Assembly: GCF_004664715.2 (NCBI RefSeq)
Contig: NC_051069.1
Span: forward strand, 8,261,501 to 8,325,500
Length of the DNA: 64,000 nt
Origin: Peromyscus leucopus
Lineage: Eukaryota > Chordata > Mammalia > Rodentia > Cricetidae
Reading direction: 5' to 3'
Shown: one piece after another, positions 24,629 through 37,650 of the stretch
How the letters are laid out: each line of letters begins with the position of its first letter
Numbering within the stretch: position 1 is the stretch's first letter
Notes under the pieces: model-generated
Database searches by the model: none
What the model saw: only the letters and a program-made list of their open reading frames with translations
Told to the model about the DNA's origin: nothing
Position numbers and translations under genes: made by a program

Positions 24629-24673
24629 GCTGAGTGAGTGAGTGACTGAGTGAGTGAGTGAGTGAGTGAGTGA
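24629..24673 (+). repeat. (GAGT)n microsatellite
   Basis: About ten units of GTGA/GAGT with one ACTG interruption. Confidence 0.9.
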
Positions 24674-24792
24674 GCCCTCATCCACCCACCACCTATTTGG
24701 GGACAAGTTGTATCAGGGCAGGCAGTTTGGTTTCCTTATAGTCTCTCTATGGCAGATGCTAAAATGCTTGATGGCTCCTTCCAGCTCTGTAT

Positions 24793-25008
24793 TTGTTTTC
24801 TTTTTCTGAAACAGAGTCTTTATCCCAGCTGGCCTTGAACTCACTACATAGCCAGGGATGACCTTGAACGTCTGATCCTCCTGGCCCCACATCTTCAGTG
24901 CTGAGGTTAGAGGCGTGTGCCACCATGCCTTGGTTTATGTGTTGCTGGAGACTTAATGCATGATAGTCAAGCCCTCTACCAACTGAGCTAAATCCATAGC
25001 CCCAAGCA
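24793..25008 (-). repeat. RSINE1/B4-type SINE, antisense
   Basis: It has TTTTTCTGAAACAGAGTCTT, then GCCACCATGCCTTGG, then CTACCAACTGAGCTAAATCC. Confidence 0.85.
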
Positions 25009-25579
25009 CTCCTATAAGAAACGAGAAAAGCCAGCCACGGTGGACTGCTGCACCCTCCCCATGTGTCTCTCCTCTTGTATCCTTGGATGGGCAGCCCTTG
25101 ATCTGCCAAGCCACCAAAGACCCAAGGAAAGGAGTCAGTGGTGGAGTGAGAACACACTGGAATAAATTCATCCCTGCAGCCAGCTGGGGAGGTGGGGACT
25201 GAGAGAGCCTCTTTGGGGGAAAGATATTAACAGTTGCAGCCAAGCAGAAGTCCCTCATCACCTTTAATTCTCCCAAAGGGAGCCTGTCCAGGTTGAGTTA
25301 TCTTCCATGGGAAGGAAAAGCCGCCCTGGCCCTTTTAACCTAACACGGATCATAGAGCAGAGAAAATATAACAGCCCCAAACCACTAAGCACTCTTCAAG
25401 TAGACTCCGCAGCCTGCCAAAGAAGCCAGAGGGGGCTGGGCTAAAGGGATGACATTTATGTTTTCTAGAGGAAGTGGAAGGCTTCCCCGCTGGGCAGAGG
25501 CTGGGGGCTGAAGCTGGAAGGGCATTTGCTGCTAGTGACCTCAGAGATAAGCTCTGACAGGCCCAGGAGGTAGCCCAGC

Positions 25580-26040
25580 GTGTCCAGGGTAGAGTGGAGC
25601 TGGCCAGGTAAGAGCATGCAGGGAATTCCATCTCTCTCCATCATGGACCCCTCTCGGTGGCTGCCTGCTAAGTTCCCGCAGCACACACAGGGAAAAACCG
25701 CAAGTCTTGTAATTTGCCCAGATGGTGGGGGCTCCCGGTTGCTCCTTCTCCAGAGACAGCTGTTCAACCGCTGGGCCATATGGCTCTCCTTGCTCCGCAG
25801 CCCGCCCCGGGAAATAAAACACTTCGAGCACACAACTCTGCACATCTCAGATCCATCTCCTGTTCTGAGCAGGTAATTAAGACCTCCAGCCGAGTTGCTG
25901 CACCCTGCGTGGCTGTCCGCACAGCAGAGGCCACTTTTTAAAGCTCCATTCATGTCTGCACAGTGGTGAGATACACCAGCCGGGCTTTCTTCCGCTATCA
26001 CAGAAGCCAGGATGGAGTCACTCAGAACCCCAGACACACC
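25580..26040. promoter_or_regulatory. Candidate intronic regulatory island
   Basis: Unique sequence with an AGCAGGTAATTAAGACC core near 25870 (TAATTA next to a CAGGTA E-box-like site), ACTTTTTAAAGC and CGCTATCACAG. No repeat or coding signal was seen. Inferred from composition only. Confidence 0.28.
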
Positions 26041-26604
26041 CCAGAATCCCCTTAAGGTCGCCTGACATCTACAGTGGCCATCTTTCTTCCCAGATGGGGA
26101 TGGGAAAACCTTGCATACACTTTTACTTCCTCTGAATTGTAAAAATGCTCCCAGGTCTCACCGACTCCTCCTCCTCGGAGGAGTAGTCAGGAGACCTTTC
26201 CCAGGTAGGTAAGGTCCTCAGATCCACACTCTGGGATCAGGACCATCCTATCTCTCCAAGACACCTGCCAGCTGAATCCCAGGACCCTGACGAGGCCCCG
26301 AAGCCTAGACCAGAGGTCACTGTTCACAGCATGGGGCTGCCACACACTTCTGGGACAATGAGCCTAATGCGATTTCTTTACAATCCTTTCAAACAATTCC
26401 TTTAGGAAATCAAACAGGGGGCCTGTGGCCCCACCTTGCAACCCTGTGTCTCCCCACATCTGAACTGCCATGCTGTTTGCCACGCAGCCTGGCAGGAACA
26501 CAGCCACAGTGGAGGACAGGTGACAGTATCCCACCCCTGTCCAAAGCATCATCCACATCTTACCTAGCCTCATCTGGGAGTCTGAATAGACGGTCGGACT
26601 CCCA

Positions 26605-26690
26605 CCTCCTCACACAGATGAGGAGACTGAGGCACGGAGCTGCGACAAGGCAGGGTTCCCAGCCCAGGCTTCCACCCAGCAATGACAAGT
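26605..26690 (-). repeat. MIR remnant, antisense
   Basis: CACAGATGAGGAGACTGAGG and GGGTTCCCAGCCCAGGCTTC match antisense MIR. Confidence 0.65.
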
Positions 26691-26904
26691 GAGATGTCGT
26701 GGCACTGCACCGCCCGGAACATGAGCATGACTGGTAAGGAGACTGGAGGACACCCCTTTACACCTGAGGTCCAGCCCAGGCTTTCAGACATTGACGCTAA
26801 TGCCTTGGCATCTCCCAGCTGTCCAGCTCTCGGACAAGTCATTTGCTCCTCTGGAGAGGTTTTACACGTCTTATGTGTGGATGTAAATAGGTCGCTGTAT
26901 ACTT

Positions 26905-27130
26905 TTTGTTATTGTTTGGAACAAGGTCTCGCATAGCCCAGGCTAGCCCCCAAACTCACTCTGTAGGTGAAGATGACTTTGAACTTCAGATCTTCTTGCC
27001 TCTACCTCCTAAGTGTTAGGGTTACAGGCAAGAGCTAGTGCGTTCAGTTTATGCAATGCCAGAGATTGGCCCCGGGGCCCTGAGTAGGCTAGATAACTAC
27101 TCTACCCTTAAGGCTGCATTCCCAACCCTG
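26905..27130 (-). repeat. RSINE1/B4-type SINE, antisense
   Basis: It has 'aacaaggtctcgcatagccc', TTAGGGTTACAGGCAAGAGC and 'ataactactctacccttaaggctgcattccc'. Confidence 0.75.
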
Positions 27131-28339
27131 TGTCATTATTTTGAGAATAAACAGAACACATGGAAGCCCGAGACAAGCATGGGAGGTCCTTCCTTGCTCC
27201 AGTGTCTGTGGAGACCAGTGTCCTACAGAGCCATCACCTGGACTCTGTCCCTCAACGACATACAGCCAAGCCTCTTTCCCACCCTGGATGCAGCTGTTCA
27301 GGTCCACATCCCTGTCAGCCTCTCAGCCTACCCCTCCAGAAAGGGAGCAGACTTTTGGGAGTCCATGAAGGCCTGTGGCGGCTGTTCCTGATGTAGGAAG
27401 CAGTGGCTGGCCCTAGGGAGGCCAATGGTGTGGTGGGCACAGAGCCTGCCTATGCACACCTGCCATCTGCAAACAAGCCTCATGGCTTTTCCAAGGGGTG
27501 TCTCACCTATTTCCTATTTTTCTTTACCACGTGGTCTGTCTTAGGCCCTGCTCTGGTATAGCTCTTAAGCACTGCAAGCACACTTTTGCCCAGTGGTCTT
27601 GGTTCCCCTGTTAACATGGCCCCTGACTCCATGAGAAGACGCTCTGTTCGCCATGCTTTCAACTCATGTGTAACAGACCTTGTGAATCAACAGGTCTTTT
27701 GATATTACAGATGAGAAGGTGAAGCCTCAAAGAGACAGAACCCCAAATCCTCCCCTCAGGAGGATGGTGAGGCCAGGCCAGGCTCACAACTGGTGTTTCC
27801 TCCAACTCAAGAGGGACAGCTTGAAAGAATAAACGCCCTCCTCTTCCTTGGAGTGTCAAGTCAGCTAAGGGGAGAACTCTGACGGCAGACGCCACTCTGT
27901 GTGTGTGAGAGCAGTGGGTGCCCCTTTGACCAAAAGCACCCTGCCAAGCATCAGATGGCATTTGTGTTAGAGCAGAAGATTTGAACCTGAGAACCAGTAG
28001 GGAATGTCTTCTGAACCAGGTCTGGCTTCGGGGCTTCCACGCACAGATGCGATGTGGTTTCACAGGAGGAGCCATGCTCTGATTAGAATTAAATGGGGGG
28101 GGGGTCCTCCACAAAATTAATGGAGTTTGCCCCAGGGCCTACACCTGCCACAGAGTTTCAAGTCCAGAGAAAAAGGAGCCGGGACAGGAAAGAGAGCTGC
28201 CAACAGATGAAGGAGAGGCAGATGGGAGAGAGACCAAGGTCCACTGCTTCCTCTGCCCAGCCCTGGCCCCGCCTGAGCTCGCTCCCCAGCATCCATCCCA
28301 TCCCATCCCATCGCGTCCATCCACTCGAAATGCTCTCTG

Positions 28340-28640
28340 GAAGTCCATTGTGCAGAAACAAGATTAAAAGGGCCGGCAGAACAAAGCGCTCGCCGCCCTC
28401 ACAAAGACTTCTCCACTTAGTAAATTAGAGGCTCTTTCTGTCTGACACACTTTTAAAGGGAAATCTTCAATTACCAGGTGCCCGTGGGCCCGAGCAACAA
28501 AAGGTTCCACCAGTGACTTTATTCTCAAGCCCAGAGCAGGCACTGAAGTGGTTTTATGTAAGACAGATACTAATCAAGTCCATATAATTTTGTGAATCCT
28601 TTATGGAGGACTGAAGGGCGTTTGAGCCCCGCGGCTGCTT
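28340..28640. promoter_or_regulatory. Candidate intronic regulatory island
   Basis: Repeat-free block with AAGATTAAAAGGGC, GTAAATTAGAGG, TTCAATTACCAGGTGCC (homeodomain core beside an E-box) and 'ccatataattttgtgaatcctttatgg'. Two CpG-bearing GC patches flank it. Regulatory role inferred. Confidence 0.3.
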
Positions 28641-28842
28641 CAAAGAGATTTCTGCAGCTTCTGCACTTACCTTGCCAAAAGCTTAGCTGAGCAAACAAAC
28701 AGAACCCTGTAAATCTCGGGGCTCCTGATTTACTATCAGGGCCTCTGCAGTTTGTTTGGAGGAGGGGAGTTTGTGGATAAACAGAGACCAAGGCCTAGGT
28801 CCCTCCACCTGGCCATGCCAATGAGCGGAGGCGATCTGTGTG

Positions 28843-28844
<2 letters not shown>

Positions 28845-28908
<64 letters not shown>
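28845..28908 (+). repeat. (GT)32 microsatellite
   Basis: Uninterrupted GT dinucleotides for 64 bp. Confidence 0.97.
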
Positions 28909-28910
<2 letters not shown>

Positions 28911-28969
28911 ATCTGTGTCCCTGTGCACATGACATTGGGCATCTTCCCCAATTGCTCTCCACCAATTAA

Positions 28970-29371
28970 ATTTTTTTTTAAATTTATATATTATATTTAT
29001 ATATTGTATATATATATATATATGGTGGCGGGGTTTGGTGGTGAATGCCACGGTACATGGGTAGAGGTCAGAGGACAACTTGTCAACACACTCCTTCCAC
29101 TAGGTAGGTCCCAGGGAGAGGTCATCAAAATTGGCCATGAATACCTTCATCTGCTGAGCATCTTAGTTTTCGAGACGGGTCTCTTGTTGAGTTTACTGAT
29201 TCAGCTAGATGGGCTAGCCTGCAAGCTCCCAGAATCCTCCTCATTGCTGTGATTTCAGGTGCACTTGGCACAGTCTGGTTTTTTTTGTTCTTTAAACTTG
29301 AGTACTGGGGACCTGAACTTAGGTCCCCATGTTTATGTGGCAAGTACTTTACCAACCGAGCCACCAGCTCC
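28970..29371 (-). repeat. Antisense tRNA-derived SINE with AT-rich tail
   Basis: A T/AT-rich lead including (TA)n precedes 'gaggtcagaggacaactt', CCTGAACTTAGGTCCCCATG and ACTTTACCAACCGAGCCACC, the antisense tRNA-like end. Confidence 0.8.
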
Positions 29372-29959
29372 AAGGCTGACTTGACATTGGGGCCACACTG
29401 CTCCCACATCTAGGTGGCCCTTCCTTTCCAATTGGACAGAGGGGAAAGGTGACCAGAGGGTGAGTTCTTGGTCTGGCTGGGGGAGGGAGGAGACTTTTGC
29501 CCATGGTACCAGGGCTACCTCCAGCCTGGGAAATGAGACAGATGGAGTCTGTGGCTTCTCTGCCCCCTCCAGCAGGAGTAAAGGAGTCACTCTCGCTCCC
29601 TCGGTGGTGATTCGGAAGTGCCGGTGGCTGCTGGCAAAAGGGAAGGCAGAGCAGAGTGGGAACAGACAACGAGGAAGGTGACTCTCGGTACAATGCAGGG
29701 AGCAGAGAACACGGGCTCAAAACACAGGCGTGTGCGTGTAGCGCTCCAGCATGAGGGCTTCCCCAGGGGCATCACACAGTTCGCACATACAGCAAGCAAT
29801 GCACAGGACACACCCACACCTGTGTCCCACGAACCCCAGCACCCACGGACATACAAGTGTCTGTGATGATGAAGGCTAACTCTGGGTACCACGTGCCAGG
29901 CCCCAACTTCAGTGCCGTCCGTGAACCCTCCTCAAGCCTCACACACCATCACCCCCAGG

Positions 29960-30060
29960 GAAGTACCACTGGTTCGCAGCTTTACAGCTGAGCAAGTGGA
30001 GACCCAGAGAAGTTAAGTAACTTGCCCAAAGTCACACAGGCAGTAGGAAACAGCCTGGCT
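29960..30060 (-). repeat. MIR remnant, antisense
   Basis: GAGAAGTTAAGTAACTTGCC and CAAAGTCACACAGGCAGTAG are the conserved MIR core in antisense. Confidence 0.8.
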
Positions 30061-30282
30061 CAGCTTGCCTGCAGACATCCCTCTAAATAAGCAGATTCCT
30101 ATTCCTACCTACACACACAGGCCCCCACAGCCAGACGGGGCGTGAGGCTGTTCATCCTCAGAAGTCCAGACATCTCCAAGGAAAAGCATTCCAGGGGCTC
30201 AGGTTCAGGCTAAGGCTTGCCATGGAAAAGAGGGTGCTGGTTGCTACAATATGGAAATTCTCCTGTTGGGGGAGGGGGCTGG

Positions 30283-30492
30283 AGAGATGGGTCAGCACTT
30301 AAGAGAACTTCACTGTTCTTTCAGAGGACCCTGTTTCAGTTCCCAGCACACACATGGAGACTCACAACAGTCTGTAACTTCAGTCCCGGTGACCTGGTTT
30401 CTTCTCCCGGTATCCACAGGAGCCAGGCACACCCAAGGTGCACAGACATACGTGCAGGCAAACACCCATACACGTAAAATAAAATAAAATCT
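30283..30492 (+). repeat. B2/B3-type SINE
   Basis: It has GGCTGGAGAGATGGGTCAGC, then TTTCAGTTCCCAGCACACAC, and ends AAAATAAAATAAAATCTTCA. Confidence 0.88.
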
Positions 30493-31354
30493 TCAGTCTG
30501 ATCAAAAGCAGTTGCTTCCCCTGTCCTCGCCTCAGAATCCAGCCGTTATGGAGTCACCCACCCTGCACTCCAGGGCACTTTCTAGACCCTCCTCCCTCTT
30601 ACTTACTGAGAAGATAGCCAGGTTGCACATTCTCACTCTTAGTCCCAGGTACAGACAAAGTGGGCACAGTAGCATGCGGGCTGCAGCAAAGGACCTCCCT
30701 CTCAGGCTGTCCTCGGGTGTCAGCGGGTGAGCATGGTCGGAGGGCACCTGGCTCCTCCGGCCAGTCCTCTCACATTTCCCATCATGCAGCGGATCAAGGT
30801 CCTTCAGAGGCAGGTCTTCAAAGACACTGAAGTGGCCATCAGGAGGCAGAGGGAGGCTCTGAGCTGTCCTTGTCAACCCTCCCTGAAGCCACTCAGCCTC
30901 CCTTAATCAAAGAGCAAGCATTAGAGGAGATTTAGGGACCAACGTGTCCGTCCACTGCAGAACTCTGATAATGGCCACTCTCCTGAGCACCCCCCTCAGG
31001 GGTGGGGGTGGGGGCGGGGGAAGACTTGGCCAGCTAGCCAGTATAGGGAGTTCCCTCTTTCCATCTTCCTAGTGGCCAGCCCAGGAAGGCAGGGAACACC
31101 AGACCGCGGGTGGTTCAGGCACCTGGGTGGCCTAAGGGGACTGCAGTGGACAGTGGGACCCTGAGGAAGTGTGATATAGGGCACGGGCTTCTGAGTGGAG
31201 GACTCTGCTCTGCATTTGGTGGGCAGCCCTAGGCGTTTGTAGAAGGATGTCAGAAACCAAAGGAGAAGACCAGGCAAGACTGAGCGGGCAGTGGGTGGAT
31301 CCTCAGGCTGTTGGGAGCTGCTCATGTCTGGCACTGTGACTATGAGACTTCTGC

Positions 31355-31572
31355 TGAGTTTGGGGTTTTGTTGTTTGTTTCTGTGACAGGATCTCGTGTA
31401 CCCCAGGCTAGCCTCACACCTGTTATACAGCTGAGGATGACCTTGATCCCCCTGCCTCCACTACAGGCCCTGTCACCACACCCAGTTTATCTGTTTCTTA
31501 GGTTCCAACTCAGAGCTCCGTGCACCAGGCAAGCCCTCCACCAATTCAGTTTCACCACCGGCCCCAAAGAGC
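31355..31572 (-). repeat. RSINE1/B4-type SINE, antisense
   Basis: It has GTGACAGGATCTCGTGTACC, 'ccaggctagcctcacacctg' and 'caagccctccaccaattcagtttcacc'. Confidence 0.8.
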
Positions 31573-32262
31573 TATTTTAAACCATGTTCTTGCCCGCGGA
31601 AGCTTACAGGTCACCTGTTCACTCATTCACGGAGTATTGGTCATCTCCTTTCTGACAGGCCCCATGTTAGGGGTAGGCGTATTAGCTGTGACAAATCAAA
31701 GCTCCCATCCCTACTGAGTCTGAGACAGGAAATGAAATACACATATATATATATATTCCAAGTCAAGGAGTACCACTGTTGAGAAAATAGAATCAGCCGA
31801 GGGGCAGAGAGTGAGGTCAGGAGGGTGCCTATTCCAGACAGGAAGGCTCTGCAGCAGGAGAGCAGACCAGGCCAAGCAAGAGAGAGAGGCATGTGTGTCT
31901 CCAAGACTCTCCTGGAAGAGCCCACAGCGCAGGGGAACAGGAGTACCACGGCCTCCTGCGTGCAAGAGGAGCAGGGTCCCTCGGTGAGATCCAGACACAC
32001 AGCTCTCAAACTGCCTAAACCACTGACTGCTCAGCTCTGATCCTTCTTCAGACTGCTGTCAAATGATCTTCTCCAAGAGGTCTGGGCTACCTGGGCCTCC
32101 CTTCCTTCCCGGGTTCTAGCTGTCTCTCCCTAAGATAGCCTGCTTTTGGAGTGCTCTGTTTCATGATGCACTCATCATTCAACACTCGCCAGCACCAGAC
32201 GCTCAGTCCTGGTGACAAGCCATGCAGAAGACTCGATCCCTATGCTTGGGAACTCCTCCTGA

Positions 32263-32305
32263 GCTAGACAGACAGGCAGACAGACAGAGAGACAGACAGA
32301 CAGAT
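32263..32305 (+). repeat. (CAGA)n microsatellite, imperfect
   Basis: CAGA/GACA units with CAGG and GAGA interruptions. Confidence 0.85.
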
Positions 32306-33096
32306 CGGCATCAGAGACATGATAAAATGCAGACCAGAGACTGTCAGAAGACCAAGTAAATAAAGAGCTCATGACATCCACTGCTCACACAAGGGGAATC
32401 CAGAGTGACCAGTGGGCACTGTGAGTGCCACACACAAGTTTACTCGCTCAACAATTTACTAAAACCCGACCAGCACTAGCAAGGGTTCAAGAACGCATCT
32501 TGGGTAGTTTTGATGCATCTTTAGATGAGCTGACCGCCAGGTCTACGCATCAGTTCTTAGGTGTTTGGTAACGTGAACCGCCTGCAGGGACCCACCCGCT
32601 CGGCTTTCTGCCCCTCCTTACACAGTTCACAGGCTGAGAACCATCACGGTTGGTTCCCACCCCAGATCACTCAGCAGGGACGGGAAGTCTCCTTCCCCAC
32701 CATCAGCCTGGTGACATCCTGGCCATCTGAAACTGTGCTCCCCATACTGTGAAGGCATCTCTCCCAGTACCCCATGTCCCCAGGATGCAGCAGTGCCTGC
32801 AAGTCGTAGAAGAATGTGACAACCAGACAGATGGACACACAGGGAGATGGATGGATGTGGCCCTAGGCAGCAGAGCTCAACACCAGATGTTAGTGACCAA
32901 AGAGGGTGACATCAGCAGGCAGAGTCCCCAAGGAACCAGGAACCGGAGACAGCAGGCAGAGCTTCACCCAGCAGTCCACGGCAAGGCTGAGTTTCAGGCA
33001 GGCCCCTAAAACTCTGCTGCTGCGCGCACACCTGACTCCTCCAGCTCTGTACCCTACCCTGGTGTCTACTGGGACCCACCTCGACAAAATTCTAAA

Positions 33097-33455
33097 GTTT
33101 TATTTGCATGTATTTATTTATGCAGCTGCAGGGATACATATATGTAATGTGCATGTATGCAGGTATATACGTGTGCAGGTGTGTACATCCAGAGGCCAGA
33201 GGAGGCTGTCGGGGGTCTGGCTCTATGGCTCTCCAACTTGTTTCTTATATTCTTCCTGAATAAATTCAGTCTCTCAGAATCTGGGGCTAGGCTGGTGGCC
33301 AGCAAATCTTGACAATTGCCATCTCCCCAGCACTGGGGGCACAGACAGGTTCAACAATCCCTGGGTTTTTAGGTGGGTGCTGAGGATTCGAACTCAGGTC
33401 CTCATGCTTGCCCAGCAGTCCTCTTACCCCTGAGTCATCTGCCCAGCCTTCAGAA
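33097..33455 (-). repeat. Antisense tRNA-derived SINE
   Basis: The T-rich lead is followed by 'catccagaggccagaggagg', GATTCGAACTCAGGTCCTCA and 'cctcttacccctgagtcatctgcccagcc'. Confidence 0.8.
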
Positions 33456-34639
33456 ACATTTTTAAAGATCACCCCAGTGTGACTTAGGCCCCCTCTTCGT
33501 TACCTCCTTCTCTGCCCTCCCAGTCAACCCCACGTCTCTCTTCTATCCATCCATCCTTTCTGACCACAGAAAACCCATCCAAAAGGGAAAATACAGGATT
33601 TAATTCTGCAGCTACCTGATCTCCTATGTGGCCACTTACGCATGCCAGATAGTCTCTGTGAACCTCCAGTTCATCTTCTTAGGACAATGATACAGCTTAC
33701 TTCTGCAGTCTGGCACAGACTAGACTATGTGTAAGCAACTGGTCGTTATTACTGCTGCAAGTTGGTGACTGGTCCAAGACAGTACTGAATTAAATATCAC
33801 GCAACCTGTACAAGGCCACTACTTCCCCACTCATGATGAAACAGACCCAGTCCCGAGTGGCAGGGGGCAAGGACTGATGGAGACCCATCATGCTACTAAA
33901 GTCTCCCCAAAATACAGTAAAACATTTATTGACACACAGCTGAGCTCTGAGAGAAAGGGAAATTCCAAGTGTGGGAGCAAGGAGCACTTTATGGGAAAAG
34001 CGTCAGGTCGGGAACTGGCACCTAGTCAGTCCAGGGACCATCAGAGTCAGCCATCAACCCACCTCCTGGACTCCAGCAGATGCCGGGAGCCAAGGATTTA
34101 ACACCCACACGGGGCAGGGCTGGTGTCAGGAGCTGCCAGCTCCACTCAGGGAAGCTTGGACGTGCTGCCTACCAACCTGGGGATAAAACAAGGCAATCTG
34201 GCCTGGGCTTGAAGGGGGTGGAGTCTTCCATGCAAAAGAGCCAGGGGAGGAGCTGGGAGCAACTGCTTCCGTCTCTTTCAGGAGGGCTAACAATGGACTG
34301 GGACTAGCCAGGGACCGTATCTGTACCCCACTGCGTTAAACACCACCAAACTGTGCGCTTTGAAATGATGGATTTTCTGTTACATGAATTTCACACCAAT
34401 TAAACAGAAGGGGGGAAAAAGAGAAACACACACACACACCAAAAAAGCAACAACAACAACAAAAAAGCCAGCAACCCACACCTTCACTGCACACAGGAAT
34501 CCTAGCCAAGGCATCAGCCAGAGGGTGGGCTCAGGGCAATAAAACCATTAGTGCATTCTTGAGAAAATACAAAAGCAATGGATAGGGCCCCTGCACAACC
34601 CAGGACTAGGGGGAGAGAGGGCTAAGAACAGAGAGCCAA

Positions 34640-34995
34640 GGCGGAGGAGATGCTGTTGCTGACGGCTCTGTTGCTGACGTGCTTGCTACACAAGCGTGAG
34701 TGCTTGAGTTCAGCTCTCCAGCACCCACGTAAAAGTCAGGCACAGCGCACACACCAGCAAGCCTCCCCTGGGGAGGCAGACAGGAGGAGTCCACTGGCCG
34801 TGGTCACTAGCCAAATGGGTGAGCTCCAGGCTCAGTGAGAGACTCTGTCTCAAAAAATAAGGCGGAGAGCAGTTGAAAAAGACACCCAACATTGACCTCT
34901 GATCTCCACTTCCATCTCATATGTACACACATGCACATGCACATACACATACACTCACAATATGTACATGCACACGTGTGTGAGCGCACACACAC
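34640..34995 (+). repeat. tRNA-derived composite SINE, sense
   Basis: It has 'agcgtgagtgcttgagttcagc', CTCAGTGAGAGACTCTGTCT, 'cattgacctctgatctccac' and a (CACATG)-rich tail. Confidence 0.75.
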
Positions 34996-35574
34996 TTGAT
35001 AACTAAAAAGCGATACCCATTAAGAGAAGTCATTCGACTATCTTGGCCACTCAGCAGGTATCACAAACAGGAGAGTGGTTGTTCCAAAGATCTGAGCTAA
35101 TAAAATGAAAAGCTCGAGACAGAAGTATCTAGAAAAAGCTATAAAAGAACTATGTGTAAAATAATAAAAGCAGGAACAGAACTGGTCATGAGGTGAGACG
35201 CTGCCGAAAAGGGAGCGTGTTTTCTGACAGAGCTCCGATAAACCCCTAGAAATGAACCGTGAGCGACTGGAATTCAGACCTCAGCAGACAGGTTCATTAG
35301 CAGAGCTGCAGGATCTAAACAACGGATCGGATTGGAGGCGCTTGCTCAAGACAAGATGCTAGAGATAAGGGGTGAGAGATGAAGATTTAGGAGACAGAGA
35401 AGGTGGGGTGAAAGGGCCTGACACACTGGCACTCTGACAGGAGGGCTGAGGGGATGGAAGAAGGAGACTGATGAGGAGCCATGGTTGAGAACATTCCAGA
35501 CCGCTGAAGGGCATGGATCCTTACCTTGAAGATGTGTGCCTCTGAGAAGTAAAGGATACAAATAAAAATAACTC

Positions 35575-35766
35575 CAGAACTGGAGAGATGGCTCAGAACA
35601 TACCACTTTTTCAGAGAACATGAGTTCATTCCCATCACCATGTTGGGTAGATCACCTGGAGATCTGCACTCCAGGGGATTTTCTGCCCTCTCCTGGCCTC
35701 CAAGGGCACATGCACTTGTGTACAATGACAAGATGAAATGATTATTAAATATATATATATATATAG
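35575..35766 (+). repeat. B2-type SINE with (AT)n tail
   Basis: AACTGGAGAGATGGCTCAGA starts the element, and it ends in ATTATTAAATATATATATAT. Confidence 0.85.
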
Positions 35767-35918
35767 CCCCAAACAGACACATCCTCATTTCAGAGCCTTA
35801 CAATAATAAATCCAGAAGGCAGTGAACCATACACCTTGGACTGAAATGCAAGTATCACAACTGCTAAGCCACCACCCAAGTGAGGGTAGACTCAGGTTTC
35901 CAGAAGAAAAAAAACTAA

Positions 35919-35919
<1 letters not shown>

Positions 35920-35957
<38 letters not shown>
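35920..35957 (+). repeat. (AC)19 microsatellite
   Basis: Uninterrupted AC dinucleotides. Confidence 0.95.
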
Positions 35958-35958
<1 letters not shown>

Positions 35959-36249
35959 ATGCGCATGCGTGCGCGCTCCCAGAAAGAACTACTAAAGATC
36001 CTTGGAGAAGTCTGAGAATGTACCACATGGGTAGAGAGCTCAATGAGCAGGTGGGAGGACCTGGGTCCAACCCCAGCCCCCTCCTGCACCACAGGGATGG
36101 GCATGGTTGGTGCCGCCTGCATCCTATACTCAGATGCTTCAGGAAAAAGGAGATGGAACCTGGAAAGAGAACGAGACACCAGATGACAAGCAAGGCGCTT
36201 TGAGAACATTATGTGCTACACGTGTGTGATCACTGATGGCGCGACACAA

Positions 36250-36335
36250 CCGCAGTACGGGTGCTGCTCAGTGGTAGAGCCCTTACCCGGCATACACCGG
36301 GTTCAATCCTTAGCACCAACAACCAACAAGGGCTA
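36250..36335 (+). repeat. ID-like SINE (tRNA-Ala-type)
   Basis: CTCAGTGGTAGAGCCCTTAC and CCGGGTTCAATCCTTAGCAC are the A- and B-box regions of an ID element. It is too diverged to be a working tRNA gene. Confidence 0.7.
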
Positions 36336-37569
36336 GCAGCACAGTAATAAAGCAACAGTACCCAGGTCACAATTCTAGGGCAAAAAGTTCGCCGGATCAC
36401 AATCTTAGTCCCCCTAACACACATTCCCTCTGTGCACGCCTGGATATTTAAGGGAGTTAGCTCCCCCTGAAAGAAAATTGAGGCAGGGGAAATGGGAGGC
36501 CAGGGGACTGGGCCAGCAGTGGCCGACTGGGCCACTCCCTGTGCCCCCGGCTTTTCCCCTCCTGCTTTTTGGGAGAAGGCCTGTTGCCAAAGAGAGGCAT
36601 CTGAGAGACACCTGCTGGGCCTCTTGGCAACCCACACTGAAGGTGTAGGTGCTGGGGCAGGAGCATGGAGAACCCACCCCTTCTCAGAATGGCACCCAGG
36701 GGTTCTCCACGGGAGGTTCCCAGGAGCAGCTGTAGCAGCAGCAGCAGCAGGGAGCTTGTCAGAGGTTCAAGTATTCAGTCTGCTAGGAAACAAGGCTTCC
36801 AGGTAATGCTGATGATTCACCAGCAAGCGGCCCACCTCAGAGGTAGAGCACACAGAGGCCGTTCTAAGTTAGCAGGTACTTCAACAAAACTGTTAGATGA
36901 AATGGACTGTGAGACTGGACCATCCTGTGAGACTCTGAGAAGCTTTGGGGGTGCTCAGTAAATGTCCCTGGCTCTCCACCTTCAAGACCAGCCAGAGCCC
37001 ACCTCCCTGTGCCCTGGAATCCCTCAACATTCCAGTGAGTGGCTGTACCATCAGCCAAGGTTCTGGCTTGATGCTGGCAAGGCACCAGCCTCAGAGAGCC
37101 CAGGGAGACACCAGAAAGGAACAAGAAACCAAACGTTGCTGTCTGAAGTCTCCGGGACTTTATGTTACTGCAGCATCACCCAGCCCATCCAGTCTGACGC
37201 TCAGCCAGTATTAAAGAGCAGAGCTTCCTCCCAATGCCTCAGACCCCCACGTAGGTGACCGTCTGCTCTGAAGAGACATCAAAGCTGCTCCACACAGACA
37301 GCGGCACCGAGACTGTTTCAAGTGGAGGAAGAAAGACACTTGTGCCCTGTGATCTTTGGGAAATCTTTGATACTTGGCAATCAAGGGGGCACTCAGCTGT
37401 GTCTGCAAAGCATGAGAAAGGACAGGGTGTGACCCAGGAAAGCCGGGGTGCGCAGCTCTGTGCACTGCTCCAGACAAGATGGAACAAAGCGGGGAAACTG
37501 TTCCCCCCTAGATCCGTACCGCGCTTTCTGCCCTCCTGCACACTCAGTCACTGTGTCCTCTCTTCCTCT

Positions 37570-37650
37570 TCCATGTACAGGAGGCTCAGAGAGGCCCAGG
37601 GACTTGCCCAGGATTGCACAGCAAACAAGTGGCAGAATCCACCAGAGCTT
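37570..37650 (-). repeat. MIR remnant, antisense
   Basis: It has 'gaggcccagggacttgccca' and GGATTGCACAGCAAACAAGT. It lies inside long open frames on both strands that carry no domain. Confidence 0.7.

Noticed and set aside
36250..36335. tRNA-like A and B boxes, also seen at many other SINE heads
   Set aside because: They belong to ID/B2-type SINEs. I saw no cloverleaf with intact stems, so no tRNA gene is called.
36735..36755. Short (CAG)n run that could encode polyglutamine
   Set aside because: Only about five units, not in a supported exon, and within Megf11 intron.
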